Assembly (NCBI RefSeq): GCF_000143085.1
Contig: NC_014315.1
Coordinates: 2,386,001 to 2,450,000, forward strand
DNA from: Nitrosococcus watsonii C-113
GTDB lineage: Bacteria; Pseudomonadota; Gammaproteobacteria; Nitrosococcales; Nitrosococcaceae
Reading direction: 5' to 3'
Length of the DNA stretch: 64,000 bases
The notes below the pieces were generated by a model. That model did no database searches, had not been told where the DNA came from, and saw nothing but the letters and a program-made list of their open reading frames with translations. Below, piece by piece: positions 49,346-58,640 of the stretch. The position numbers and the translations under genes are program-made. Every line of letters starts with the position of its first letter. Position 1 is the first letter of the stretch.

Positions 49346-49897
49346 TTATACCCTCTTTGCTGGCGACTTTTTGATGATGAACGTCAGCGTCCGCTTCCAC
49401 TTTCTCCACCACCTTAGATCTAACTCAAACTTAAACTCAATATCGTGGCTAGAGGCTTTACACCACGCGTCAATCGGCAAATTTTCATCATCCAGCCACA
49501 TTCTCTCTGCCGTATAAACGATGGAAACATCTTCCAGTACAAGGCTCTTAACTTGCCTGTCATTGCCAACCGCATAGGCCAAGTTTGCGCCATCAAGTTT
49601 CGCGCCGTCAAGATTCGCGCCTGATAGCATCGCCCCGCGCAAATCGCAATATTTCAATGAAGCTCTATAAAGACTCGCGTTTCTCATATCCGCGTAGACA
49701 AAAGATGAGCCATCAAAAAGGACACCGCTTAAATCGGAACCGTAAAAACAAGCGCGCTTTAAATTGCACGCATACCATGTGGCCATCTCCGGATGCTGAA
49801 CCGTGTGTTCAAGGTCAATTAAACTTTTCCCAGAAAATTCGCTAGGAATCGTTTTTTCTTCCGAAATAAATAATCTATCTGATCTTAAAATGTTCAT
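49346..49897 (-). CDS. Pentapeptide-repeat protein
   Basis: This 183-residue protein has about eight A(D/N)LxX-type pentapeptides between residues 45 and 110 (for example CNLKRACFYGSDLSGVLFDG and LSGANLDGAKLDGANLAYAV), predicting a short right-handed beta-helix. A basic, Trp-rich tail follows (WWRKWKRTLTFIIKKS). Its function is unknown. Known relatives include DNA-mimic gyrase protectors and membrane-associated proteins, but nothing here decides. The start codon overlaps the stop of an upstream 43-residue membrane peptide as ATGA. Confidence 0.8.
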   Translation of the reverse strand: MNILRSDRLFISEEKTIPSEFSGKSLIDLEHTVQHPEMATWYACNLKRACFYGSDLSGVLFDGSSFVYADMRNASLYRASLKYCDLRGAMLSGANLDGAKLDGANLAYAVGNDRQVKSLVLEDVSIVYTAERMWLDDENLPIDAWCKASSHDIEFKFELDLRWWRKWKRTLTFIIKKSPAKRV

Positions 49898-50025
49898 AAC
49901 CTTACCCCTTTTGTGATCGCAGCTATCAAATCAGCAATTGAATCGCGTGCGAAAAAAATGACAGTCGAAAAAACCGAAATAGCCACAAAAAACCAAATCA
50001 AATCAATCATTCTTTCCTTATCCAT
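49894..50025 (-). CDS. Small membrane protein (43 residues), coupled to pentapeptide-repeat gene
   Basis: This short frame begins MDKERMIDLIWFFVAISVFS and continues through a single hydrophobic helix (about residues 8-25), then ARDSIADLIAAITKGVRL. A near-perfect AGGAGGTGAT ribosome site lies 5 bases before the ATG, stronger than most in the window. The stop overlaps the next start as ATGA. Charge pattern (KER before the helix) places the N-terminus in the cytoplasm. I do not recognise the family. Spacing and the ribosome site make it a likely real gene. Confidence 0.72.
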   Translation of the reverse strand: MDKERMIDLIWFFVAISVFSTVIFFARDSIADLIAAITKGVRL

Positions 50026-50099
50026 AACGCATCACCTCCTTCTAAATTTTCTTCCAACCATCCTGTCGTCCCATCAGCCCCTTCCTTGAGCGACCGTAA

Positions 50100-50369
50100 G
50101 CTACGCTTGACTGTAAGGTAGCCCAAGAGGCGGTTCCTGAAAGAACAACAATCGAACGGGCGGATAAGGTCGTAAGATTATTGACCGATAAGGGCTACAG
50201 GGAAGTATGAAAACGTTAAGCGAAGAATAAATACACGAAGAAGCTGGAGAAAAAATACACAGAAAGGCTAGAGAGGGGGAAGGCGCTTGCTCAGCAAATA
50301 GAGGCTATCTGTCTGGTGGACTATTCTCGAGAAGGACAAAGCCGCATTGCCCTCAAAGATGAACTATAG
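50100..50369 (+). pseudogene. Decayed reading frame, unrecognised
   Basis: A single + frame encodes a plausible soluble, Lys/Glu-rich polypeptide (IERADKVVRLLTDKGYREV, then KKYTERLERGKALAQQIEAI and SREGQSRIALKDEL) but is broken by two in-frame stops at 50208-50210 and 50217-50219. The last codons run into the left end of the IS630-like element, whose TATAGC supplies the final stop. No family recognised. The codon pattern may be accidental. The rest of 50026-50391 holds nothing else I can identify. Confidence 0.3.
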
Positions 50370-51091
50370 CGGCACACCATACTAAGATGATTCAAAGTTG
50401 ATATTGCGTGAAAAATTCATCGAACAAGCAGAGTTTTTGTTTTCTGATGGTTTTAGATTATGCCCATTTAGGCTCGATTTTGTTCATATCCGGGGAGTAA
50501 GGTGGCAAATATTCACGAACTATGTCCGGCTTTGCGAATGGCGTTTTGAATGTCAGCACGCTTGTGGAGTGTGGCGCTATCCAGAATAATAACGCATGTT
50601 GTTGTTAACCTCGGCAACCAATCCTGCATGACCCAGGCATAAAAAATGTCAGCGTTAATATTGGTTGCAAATAATGCAACCGTGAGCAAAAATTTATCAA
50701 CCAAAGCACCCATATAACATGGGTTCTGCCTTTGACACGTCAATTAATTCTCCAAAGCCTCTCTAGCTAATAGGAGCATAGCCACGAAGAGGCGGTCTAT
50801 CATAGTCAAAACCACCCTCTACAATATAAACAAGCGATAAGCATCTGGACATTCTTCAACATCTCGTGCCAAAGTTGTACCATATTGACCCTGATAGCCG
50901 GTTTGTTGCGTATATATTTAGGCTTAGGGGTTTTGATCCAGCGCGCAACACTAGCCACACCCACATAACACCAAGACGCTACCTTGGCAATCGTAAGACC
51001 TTTCTCCTCGCGAACAGATAAAATCTTACAACGAAAATCGGATGAATATATCATCCATAGAGTATGATCAATTTATATGTGCTTGGCTATA
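50365..51091 (-). mobile_element. Degenerate IS630-family insertion sequence
   Basis: The ends carry imperfect inverted repeats beginning TATAGC (50365-50370) and its complement GCTATA (51086-51091), bounded by TA, the IS630/Tc1 target. The ends remain similar for about 28 bases with gaps. The element is about 727 bp, well short of the roughly 1.1 kb usual for the family, because the transposase has lost an internal segment. It abuts a mazG fragment on its right. Confidence 0.75.
50392..51054 (-). pseudogene. IS630-type transposase remnant
   Basis: Read in order on the minus strand, the N-terminal helix-turn-helix is YSSDFRCKILSVREEKGLTI (from 51054). After a deletion comes a VEGGFDYDRPPLRGYAPIS segment with an in-frame stop. 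A shifted frame then encodes MGALVDKFLLTVALFATNIN, VIILDSATLHKRADIQNAIR (DDE domain). Another shift gives EYLPPYSPDMNKIEPKWA, followed by a stop and the family tail ending at 50392. Several frameshifts and nonsense codons plus the deletion make it inactive. Confidence 0.88.
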
Positions 51092-51092
51092 A

Positions 51093-51405
51093 GGTTTTGA
51101 TTGGGCCAGCTTCGACCCCATTTTAGGCAAGATAGAAACTATAAGAAGTCCGTAAAGCCTTTACCAGCGATGAGAATCTCTCTAGACTGCGAGAAGAAAT
51201 TGGCGATTTATTATTTACTTGCATCAACTTGGCCCGCCATACTGATACCATACCAGAGGCAACGCCGAACAGTTACAGCGATAAGTTTGAACGGCGCTTT
51301 CGCTCTATCGAATACATTCTCGCCGAACGTGACTTTTCTCCAACACAGGCAAGGCTAGCAGAAATGAGTACGCTTAGGGAAAAACTAAAGCAAAAGAAAA
51401 GAGAT
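51093..51405 (+). pseudogene. mazG: mazG remnant (nucleoside triphosphate pyrophosphohydrolase), 5'-deleted and frameshifted
   Basis: Immediately right of the IS end, one frame encodes GFDWASFDPILGKIE and then stops. From 51169 a shifted frame encodes LREEIGDLLFTCINLARHTD, then KFERRFRSIEYILAERD, the C-terminal MazG motifs. The N-terminal half is missing and the frame runs on into antisense hspQ without its own stop. MazG hydrolyses NTPs and influences ppGpp levels. The copy here cannot be functional unless an intact one exists elsewhere. Confidence 0.85.
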
Positions 51406-51723
51406 TTAATTGATATGACGCTGGCAACGGTAGACTCCTTCATGCAGCTCATCGAAAAACAGACCTACCGCGGGATGATTAATAGGCTGTCCCGAGCCAT
51501 CAAGATCAAGGTTTCGCTCCGCCACATAGGTTTCATAATCCGCATCGTTGACCAAAATATGATACCAAGGCCGATCTTTTGGCGGTTGGGAGCAAGCCAT
51601 GTGTTCATACCATTCCGGACTGCCTTGGAAGCTGGGATCAGCGTCAACCACTACTCCCCGATAATGGAATAGTTTATGGCGCACCACCTGTCCGATAGCA
51701 AATTTGGCCTTTGCTTGTTCCAT
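51406..51723 (-). CDS. hspQ: Heat shock protein HspQ
   Basis: This 105-residue protein has the HspQ/YccV-like fold motifs: FAIGQVVRHKLFHYRGVVVD, ADPSFQGSPEWYEHMA and RPWYHILVNDADYETYVAER. In enterobacteria HspQ is a heat-induced hemimethylated-DNA-binding protein and a Lon specificity enhancer. It is divergent from the cobalamin adenosyltransferase gene, with 61 bases between them. The mazG remnant runs antisense to its 3' end. Confidence 0.94.
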   Translation of the reverse strand: MEQAKAKFAIGQVVRHKLFHYRGVVVDADPSFQGSPEWYEHMACSQPPKDRPWYHILVNDADYETYVAERNLDLDGSGQPINHPAVGLFFDELHEGVYRCQRHIN

Positions 51724-51784
51724 AAGTTTTCTCCCCTTGGTTTATACTTAATGTATGAATGCTATATTAGGTTAATACACTGTT

Positions 51785-52330
51785 ATGGGATACCGTTTAT
51801 CCAAAATCTATACCCGCACGGGCGATCAGGGAACTACGAGCTTGGGTCCCAAACAGCGGGTGCCCAAAGACCATCCCCGCATCGAGGCTATTGGCGCCAT
51901 CGATGAGCTAAACGCCCTGCTTGGCCTGCTGCTTGCTCATCCCCTACCCAATGCTCTCCATCAAAGTTTAACCCATATCCAGCATGAGCTCTTTGACCTG
52001 GGTGGGGAGTTGAGCATACCCTCTGCCCTCATTATCCAAGCTAATCAAGTGCAAGATCTAGAGCGGTTGCTGGACAGCCTAAATGAAAAATTACCGCTAC
52101 TTAAGGAGTTTATTTTACCGGGGGGTACCCTTCCCGCAGGTATTTGTCACCTTGCTCGCACGACCTGCCGGCGGGCAGAACGGCGACTCGTCAGCCTTGC
52201 CAAGGAGGAAGCCGTCAATGGGGAAAGCCTGAAATACCTTAACCGCCTCTCAGACCTTTTGTTCGTCATGGCCCGGGAGCTTACCCGAACAGCAGGAGCG
52301 AAAGAAATACTTTGGGAGAAACGCCGCTAA
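51785..52330 (+). CDS. Corrinoid adenosyltransferase, PduO type
   Basis: This 181-residue protein carries the PduO signature TRTGDQGTTSLGPKQRVPKD, IGAIDELNALLGLLL, FILPGGT and RTTCRRAERRLVSL with the cobalamin/ATP contact arginines. It makes adenosylcobalamin from cob(I)alamin and ATP. Its stop overlaps the ampD stop in antisense (CTAA), so the two genes end head to head. Confidence 0.95.
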   Translation: MGYRLSKIYTRTGDQGTTSLGPKQRVPKDHPRIEAIGAIDELNALLGLLLAHPLPNALHQSLTHIQHELFDLGGELSIPSALIIQANQVQDLERLLDSLNEKLPLLKEFILPGGTLPAGICHLARTTCRRAERRLVSLAKEEAVNGESLKYLNRLSDLLFVMARELTRTAGAKEILWEKRR

Positions 52331-52899
52331 GCAAGCAAAGATTTGAGCCGCATCCACTCAAAAGCAGGACCCGGATCGGTTTTACGACCAGGCGCGATAT
52401 CACTATGCCCCACGATCCGTTCCTTGGAAAGGGTAGGATAAGCTTCGGCCAAAACATTTATCAGCTTTGCTAACACCTGGTATTGTGTCTTTTCATAGGG
52501 TACGGTATCAGCGCCCTCCAGTTCTACCCCAATAGTAAAATCATTACATCGGGAACGACCCTTAAGCATAGACGAACCTGCATGCCAGGCTCGTTTGTGA
52601 AAGGGCACATACTGGGTTACAGCGCCATCCCTTGCAATGAGAATATGGGCAGAGACCCGCAGCCCACGAATTTCATCAAAGTAAGGATGGGCGGCCACCT
52701 CAAGACGATTGGTAAAGAGCGCATCAATCCATGGTCCTCCGAACTCTCCAGGAGGTAAACTAATACCATGGATCACGACCCATTCCGCAACCATACCCGG
52801 GGGCCGCTCATCTTGGTTGGGCGAGACCACATGACGGGCATTGGCGAGCCAGCCGCTATCCACGTCTATCCAAAACTTCCCAGCAACGACTTTACTCAT
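52327..52899 (-). CDS. ampD: 1,6-anhydro-N-acetylmuramyl-L-alanine amidase AmpD
   Basis: This 190-residue cytoplasmic amidase of murein recycling has the zinc ligands in VVIHGISLPPGEFGG and GHSDIAPGRKTDPG. CNDFTIGVELEG and the substrate loop around RAWHAGSS are also present. It removes the peptide from anhydro-muropeptides, feeding Mpl, whose gene is also in this window. A perfect 14-base inverted repeat lies just upstream of its start. Confidence 0.95.
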   Translation of the reverse strand: MSKVVAGKFWIDVDSGWLANARHVVSPNQDERPPGMVAEWVVIHGISLPPGEFGGPWIDALFTNRLEVAAHPYFDEIRGLRVSAHILIARDGAVTQYVPFHKRAWHAGSSMLKGRSRCNDFTIGVELEGADTVPYEKTQYQVLAKLINVLAEAYPTLSKERIVGHSDIAPGRKTDPGPAFEWMRLKSLLA

Positions 52900-52916
52900 T
52901 GCCTATACTTACTCTA

Positions 52917-52966
52917 CAGGCTTGGAGGGAGAGATTTATACTCTATGACTTTTCCCTCCAAGCCTG
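52917..52966. repeat. Perfect 14-bp inverted repeat between ampD and nadC
   Basis: CAGGCTTGGAGGGA (52917-52930) is the exact reverse complement of TCCCTCCAAGCCTG (52953-52966), separated by 22 bases. It lies 17 bases upstream of the ampD ATG in the 192-base divergent gap before nadC. It is placed to be an operator, a leader hairpin or a remnant of a small mobile repeat. It is not a terminator for either gene. Confidence 0.8.
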
Positions 52967-53091
52967 CTAGCAAAGCGTGCGATAGGTTTGTTTTTAGCGC
53001 GAGGCATGAAAAACCACAAAGCAATCTAATAAACATTGCTATAATCCAGCATTAAAAATAGATTTTTACAACCTTTCGCAATAAGCTATTT

Positions 53092-53928
53092 ATGTTTCCC
53101 ATCTCCATTGAAACAGAAGTTCATCGAGCACTGGCCGAAGATATCGGTACCGGTGATGTCACCGCAACCTTAATCCCAGCCACTACTAAAACCACCGCTA
53201 CCATTATCTGCCGTGAAACGGCAATATTATGCGGGACTGCATGGTTTAATGAAGTATTTCGCCAATTAGATGCTAGCATCACAGTTGATTGGACAAAGAC
53301 AGATGGAGATCCCATTTTCGCCCATCAAGTAATATGTACTCTGCACGGCCTTGCCCGACCCCTTTTAAGTGGCGAGCGCACCGCCTTAAATTTCCTTCAA
53401 ACCCTTTCCGGGACCGCAACCATAACCCACCGTTACGTCTCCGCCCTGGAAGGCTTGCCCGTTAGCATATTAGATACCCGTAAAACCTTGCCTGGCCTGC
53501 GCCAGGCGCAGAAATATGCGGTGCGCTGTGGAGGCGGCCACAACCATCGCCATGGTCTCTACGATGGCATTCTAATTAAAGAAAACCATATTTTAGCAGC
53601 GGACTCCATTACGGCGGCGGTAGCCCAGGCTCGTACTACAAATTCAAATCTTCCAGTGGAAATAGAAGTGGAAAATCTGGATGAACTGCAACAGGCACTC
53701 ACCGCCGGGGCTGATATCCTGCTGCTTGATAACTTTGATATCCCCTTGCTGCAAGAGGCGGTTCAGCTTACTCAGAGGCGGGCCAAATTGGAAGCGTCTG
53801 GCGGCATTACCCTAGAGAATGTCCGTCAAGTGGCGGAAACTGGAGTCGATTATATTTCGGTAGGCGCCTTGACCAAGGATGTCCGAGCCGTGGATCTGTC
53901 GATACGCTTTACCCCAGAAGCTTTTTAA
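53092..53928 (+). CDS. nadC: Nicotinate-nucleotide pyrophosphorylase (carboxylating) NadC
   Basis: This 278-residue quinolinate phosphoribosyltransferase of de novo NAD synthesis has ALAEDIGTGDVTATLIPA, LSGERTALNFLQTLSG, ILDTRKTLPGLRQAQKYAVR, CGGGHNHRHGLYDGILIKEN and the final LEASGGITLENVRQVAETGV, covering the whole active site. Single gene, divergent from ampD. Confidence 0.97.
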   Translation: MFPISIETEVHRALAEDIGTGDVTATLIPATTKTTATIICRETAILCGTAWFNEVFRQLDASITVDWTKTDGDPIFAHQVICTLHGLARPLLSGERTALNFLQTLSGTATITHRYVSALEGLPVSILDTRKTLPGLRQAQKYAVRCGGGHNHRHGLYDGILIKENHILAADSITAAVAQARTTNSNLPVEIEVENLDELQQALTAGADILLLDNFDIPLLQEAVQLTQRRAKLEASGGITLENVRQVAETGVDYISVGALTKDVRAVDLSIRFTPEAF

Positions 53929-53994
53929 TAGCCATCTTCTTGAACCTGGATTCATCCGCTTCACTTTAGAATCCTGGCCCTACAGAAAAATTAG

Positions 53995-55410
<1,416 letters not shown>

Positions 55411-55411
55411 T

Positions 55412-56815
55412 TTATGAATCGAGCTGCTCTCTACCAGGAGTCTGGAACCAAGCAAGCTGGGGATAAAGCGCAACGACTCCACCGATAATAACTAAAGTAG
55501 GAGCATGAATGTCTTCCCCCTGGACGATACCGGGCAGTGTTGCCAGTGTCCCCGTCAAGACCCGCTGCCGGGAAGTGGTTCCCTGCTGCACTAAAGCGGC
55601 CGGCGTGACGGTAGGCATCCCATGGGCTATCAATTCCTGGCACAGGATCTCAAGTCCTGATAAGCCCATATAAACCACGATAGTTTGTTGGGGCTGAACC
55701 AGTGCCTGCCAATTCAAATTCAAACGACCCTCTTTGAGCTGTCCAGTGACAAAGATACAGGCATGGGCATAGTCACGGTGGGTGAGGGGTATTCCTGCAT
55801 AGCTTGCACAGCCTGAAGCGGCAGTAATTCCAGGCACCACTTGAAAAGGAATGCCTTCTGCCGCCAAGGTAGCAATTTCTTCTCCGCCCCGGCCAAAAAT
55901 AAACGGATCGCCTCCTTTAAGGCGCAATACGCGCTTCCCCTCCCGCGCGGAGCGTACCAGCATCATATTAATTTCCTCCTGCCGCACCGCGTGCCAAGAG
56001 CGCTTTTTGCCTACATAAACGCGTTCCGCCTCGCGTCGGACTAAAGCAAGCACTTCCTGGCTCACCAAACGATCATGAAAAACCACATCAGCTTGCTGCA
56101 TAAGACGCAAGGCGCGAAAGGTCAAAAGATCCGGGTCCCCCGGTCCGGCGCCAACTAAATAAACCTCTCCCTGCTCAGGCACAAATCCATTTTCCAAGGC
56201 TGCCTCTAAAGTGCTCCCGGCCTCATCTTCCCGGCCTGCAAAAATTCTCTCGGCAATACTGCCTTGCAACACCTTTTCCCAAAAAATACGCCGTGCTCTT
56301 ATGCCCGTAATACGTTGCTTAATCCGGCTGCGATAACGCGCTGCAAATTGGCCTAGGCGGCCATAAGCTTGGGGAATGAGAGTCTCTAAACGGGCGCGGA
56401 GCAAACGGGCCAATACCGGGGAAGCTCCTCCACTAGAAACTGCCACTACTATCGGCGATCTATCCACGATAGAAGGTAAAATAAAATCGCAAAAACGGGG
56501 GCAATCCGCTACATTAACCAGTATTTCCCGAGCCTTGGCAAAATGATAGACCTGCTCATTGAGGGAAGAATTATCTGTTGCCGCAATCACTAAATAACAG
56601 CTTTTTATGTCGTTTTCACTAAAAGGCGCCTGCTGGGCGGTAATTTCCCCCTTCTCAACCCATTCTTGCAACTGCTCATGCAGTTTCGGGGCAATCACTT
56701 TAACCTCAGCGCCCGCCTGGCGAAGCAGCGCAGCTTTTCGGACAGCTACGGCGCCTCCGCCAACAACCAGGCACTGCTGCCCGCGTATATTCAGGAATAT
56801 GGGAAGATATTGCAT
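55412..56815 (-). CDS. cysG: Siroheme synthase CysG (multifunctional)
   Basis: This 467-residue fusion has an N-terminal precorrin-2 dehydrogenase/ferrochelatase with the NAD motif VVGGGAVAVRKAALL (about 17-31), a central dimerisation part, and a C-terminal uroporphyrinogen-III methyltransferase. The latter has VYLVGAGPGDPDLLTFRAL near 220, DVVFHDRLVS, LKGGDPFIFGRGGEE and YAGIPLTHRDYA. It makes siroheme for sulfite and nitrite reductases. It is divergent from the GGDEF-EAL gene. Confidence 0.96.
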   Translation of the reverse strand: MQYLPIFLNIRGQQCLVVGGGAVAVRKAALLRQAGAEVKVIAPKLHEQLQEWVEKGEITAQQAPFSENDIKSCYLVIAATDNSSLNEQVYHFAKAREILVNVADCPRFCDFILPSIVDRSPIVVAVSSGGASPVLARLLRARLETLIPQAYGRLGQFAARYRSRIKQRITGIRARRIFWEKVLQGSIAERIFAGREDEAGSTLEAALENGFVPEQGEVYLVGAGPGDPDLLTFRALRLMQQADVVFHDRLVSQEVLALVRREAERVYVGKKRSWHAVRQEEINMMLVRSAREGKRVLRLKGGDPFIFGRGGEEIATLAAEGIPFQVVPGITAASGCASYAGIPLTHRDYAHACIFVTGQLKEGRLNLNWQALVQPQQTIVVYMGLSGLEILCQELIAHGMPTVTPAALVQQGTTSRQRVLTGTLATLPGIVQGEDIHAPTLVIIGGVVALYPQLAWFQTPGREQLDS

Positions 56816-56924
56816 CTTTTTATAATATTGGGTTACCAGCTATGCCAGTATAATTATCAATTAAGTATTTGAGATAATTTTAATAACTAGCAGATGGTAT
56901 CCATTCTTTTTAAAATAGTTATTC

Positions 56925-58640
56925 ATGCCTAATAAATTGCAGTATGCCTGCTCAAGGCCCTCGTCTCTATGGTACAGGGGCGGGGGATTCATGCTGCTTG
57001 CACTGGGTATCGCTTTAGGTTGGTTTTTCGCCTTTCCCCTCAAAGCTAGCTTTGATATTAACAAAATCATGCTTGAGGCGGTAATTTTAGCGGCAGCCTC
57101 CATTACCTATCCTTTTATTTTGCGCCTGGAGCGCAATATTTTGATTAGAGGCTGGGAACTACTCCTATGCAGTCTTTTGTTGGGTCTATTAGAAGAATTC
57201 ACCCAGGAACCCTGGTTCTGGGATACTTTCGTAGAAGGCGCACTCAGAATTTTGGGGCTTATATTGATCGCCTTTGGTTTCTATCGTTCTCAGCGATTGT
57301 CTCGCGCCCAACCACAGAAAAACCAAACCGTGGACAACCCGGATCACCATCCTACCCCGTATGATACCCTCACCGGGCTCCCCAATCACACTCTGCTTCG
57401 AAATCGGTTAGAACAGGCCATGGGGGCAACCCGGCAACTGGCCCTGTTGTTCCTAGATCTTGACCGACTTAAAGAAATCAATGATAGCTTTGGCCACGAG
57501 GCTGGCGATAGAGAATTAACCCGAGTCGCCAAGCTCCTCCAGGACTGCTTAGAGCCCACGGATACCGCTCTGCGGATCGGAGGCGATGAGTTCGCCATTA
57601 TTCAAACTCCCGCTCTAGGGGTTGATAAAGTAACCCTCCTTGCCCAGCGACTTCTTGACGCCATAGCTAGGCCCCATCAAATTCTAGGACATGAAATACA
57701 TAACAGTGCCAGTATTGGAATTACTCTCTTTCCCAGTGATGGAAATAAAGCGGAGCAACTGCTCAAAAATGCTGATATCGCCATGTACCACGCTAAACAT
57801 GAGGGCCAGAACAACTACCAATTATATACCCCCGCCATTAATGCTCGGGCCCACCCCCGGATGGCACTAGCTAAGGATCTGCAAAGCGCGTTTGAGAGCG
57901 GCAATCTCTACTTGCAGTTCCAACCCCAACTGAACCTAGCAACCGGCAGAACCTCAAGTTTTGAGGCCCTGCTCCGCTGGCGCCATCCGCAGCATGGTAT
58001 GCTCGCCCGCCAAACCTTTATTCGCCTAGCAGAGGAAACGGGGCTTATCATTCCCATTGGCGCCTGGGCAATAGAAACCGCCTGCCAAAGCTGCGTAAGC
58101 TGGCGGCAACTTCGACCGGGCCCGTTACGAATAGCGGTCAACCTCTCTCCCCGCCAATTTCGCCAGCCGGATTTGGCGGGGAGTATTGCCACCCTATTAG
58201 AGAAGACAAAGCTGGCGCCATCCGCGCTAGAAGTAGAAATTACAGAGGGGCTTCTCCTCGAAGATATGGACTCCGCCTTCAATACACTTCAGTCCCTAAG
58301 CGCCTTGGGGGTCCATATTTCCGTGGATGATTTTGGTACCGGCCATGCTTCATTAAGTTACTTGAAAAACCTCCCCTTCGATAGCATCAAAATTGATCGT
58401 TCTTTCATCCAGGGCATTCCTACAGACCCTGAAAGCCGGACCATCACTAAAGCTGTTATCGCTCTGGGACATAGCCTCAATCTCAAGGTGGTAGCGGAAG
58501 GCGTAGAGACGCCAGAGCAGTTGCTGTATCTTCAAAAACACCACTGTGATTTAATCCAAGGTTACTTTATCAGCAAGCCGTTGGATATGCCCGAGGCTCA
58601 GCAGTGGTGGGAGGAGAAAGGGGAAAAGGCTTCTTCTTAA
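56925..58640 (+). CDS. Membrane-anchored GGDEF-EAL protein (c-di-GMP turnover)
   Basis: This 571-residue protein has four N-terminal transmembrane helices (about residues 20-125), a GGDEF domain with an intact RIGGDEF loop near 219, and an EAL domain. In the EAL domain every catalytic element is present: FEALLRWRHP near 347, NLSPRQF, EITEGLLLED, VDDFGTGHASL, IKIDRSFI and VVAEGVET near 523. The usual RxxD inhibitory site before GGDEF is replaced by EPTD, so product inhibition is unlikely. Phosphodiesterase activity seems assured; cyclase activity is possible. No periplasmic sensor domain is evident. Divergent from cysG. Confidence 0.94.
   Translation: MPNKLQYACSRPSSLWYRGGGFMLLALGIALGWFFAFPLKASFDINKIMLEAVILAAASITYPFILRLERNILIRGWELLLCSLLLGLLEEFTQEPWFWDTFVEGALRILGLILIAFGFYRSQRLSRAQPQKNQTVDNPDHHPTPYDTLTGLPNHTLLRNRLEQAMGATRQLALLFLDLDRLKEINDSFGHEAGDRELTRVAKLLQDCLEPTDTALRIGGDEFAIIQTPALGVDKVTLLAQRLLDAIARPHQILGHEIHNSASIGITLFPSDGNKAEQLLKNADIAMYHAKHEGQNNYQLYTPAINARAHPRMALAKDLQSAFESGNLYLQFQPQLNLATGRTSSFEALLRWRHPQHGMLARQTFIRLAEETGLIIPIGAWAIETACQSCVSWRQLRPGPLRIAVNLSPRQFRQPDLAGSIATLLEKTKLAPSALEVEITEGLLLEDMDSAFNTLQSLSALGVHISVDDFGTGHASLSYLKNLPFDSIKIDRSFIQGIPTDPESRTITKAVIALGHSLNLKVVAEGVETPEQLLYLQKHHCDLIQGYFISKPLDMPEAQQWWEEKGEKASS

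Noticed and set aside
51229-51672. 147-residue + strand protein
   Set aside because: The first part is the mazG remnant. The second half is antisense to hspQ, which is a conserved gene. It is not one real protein.
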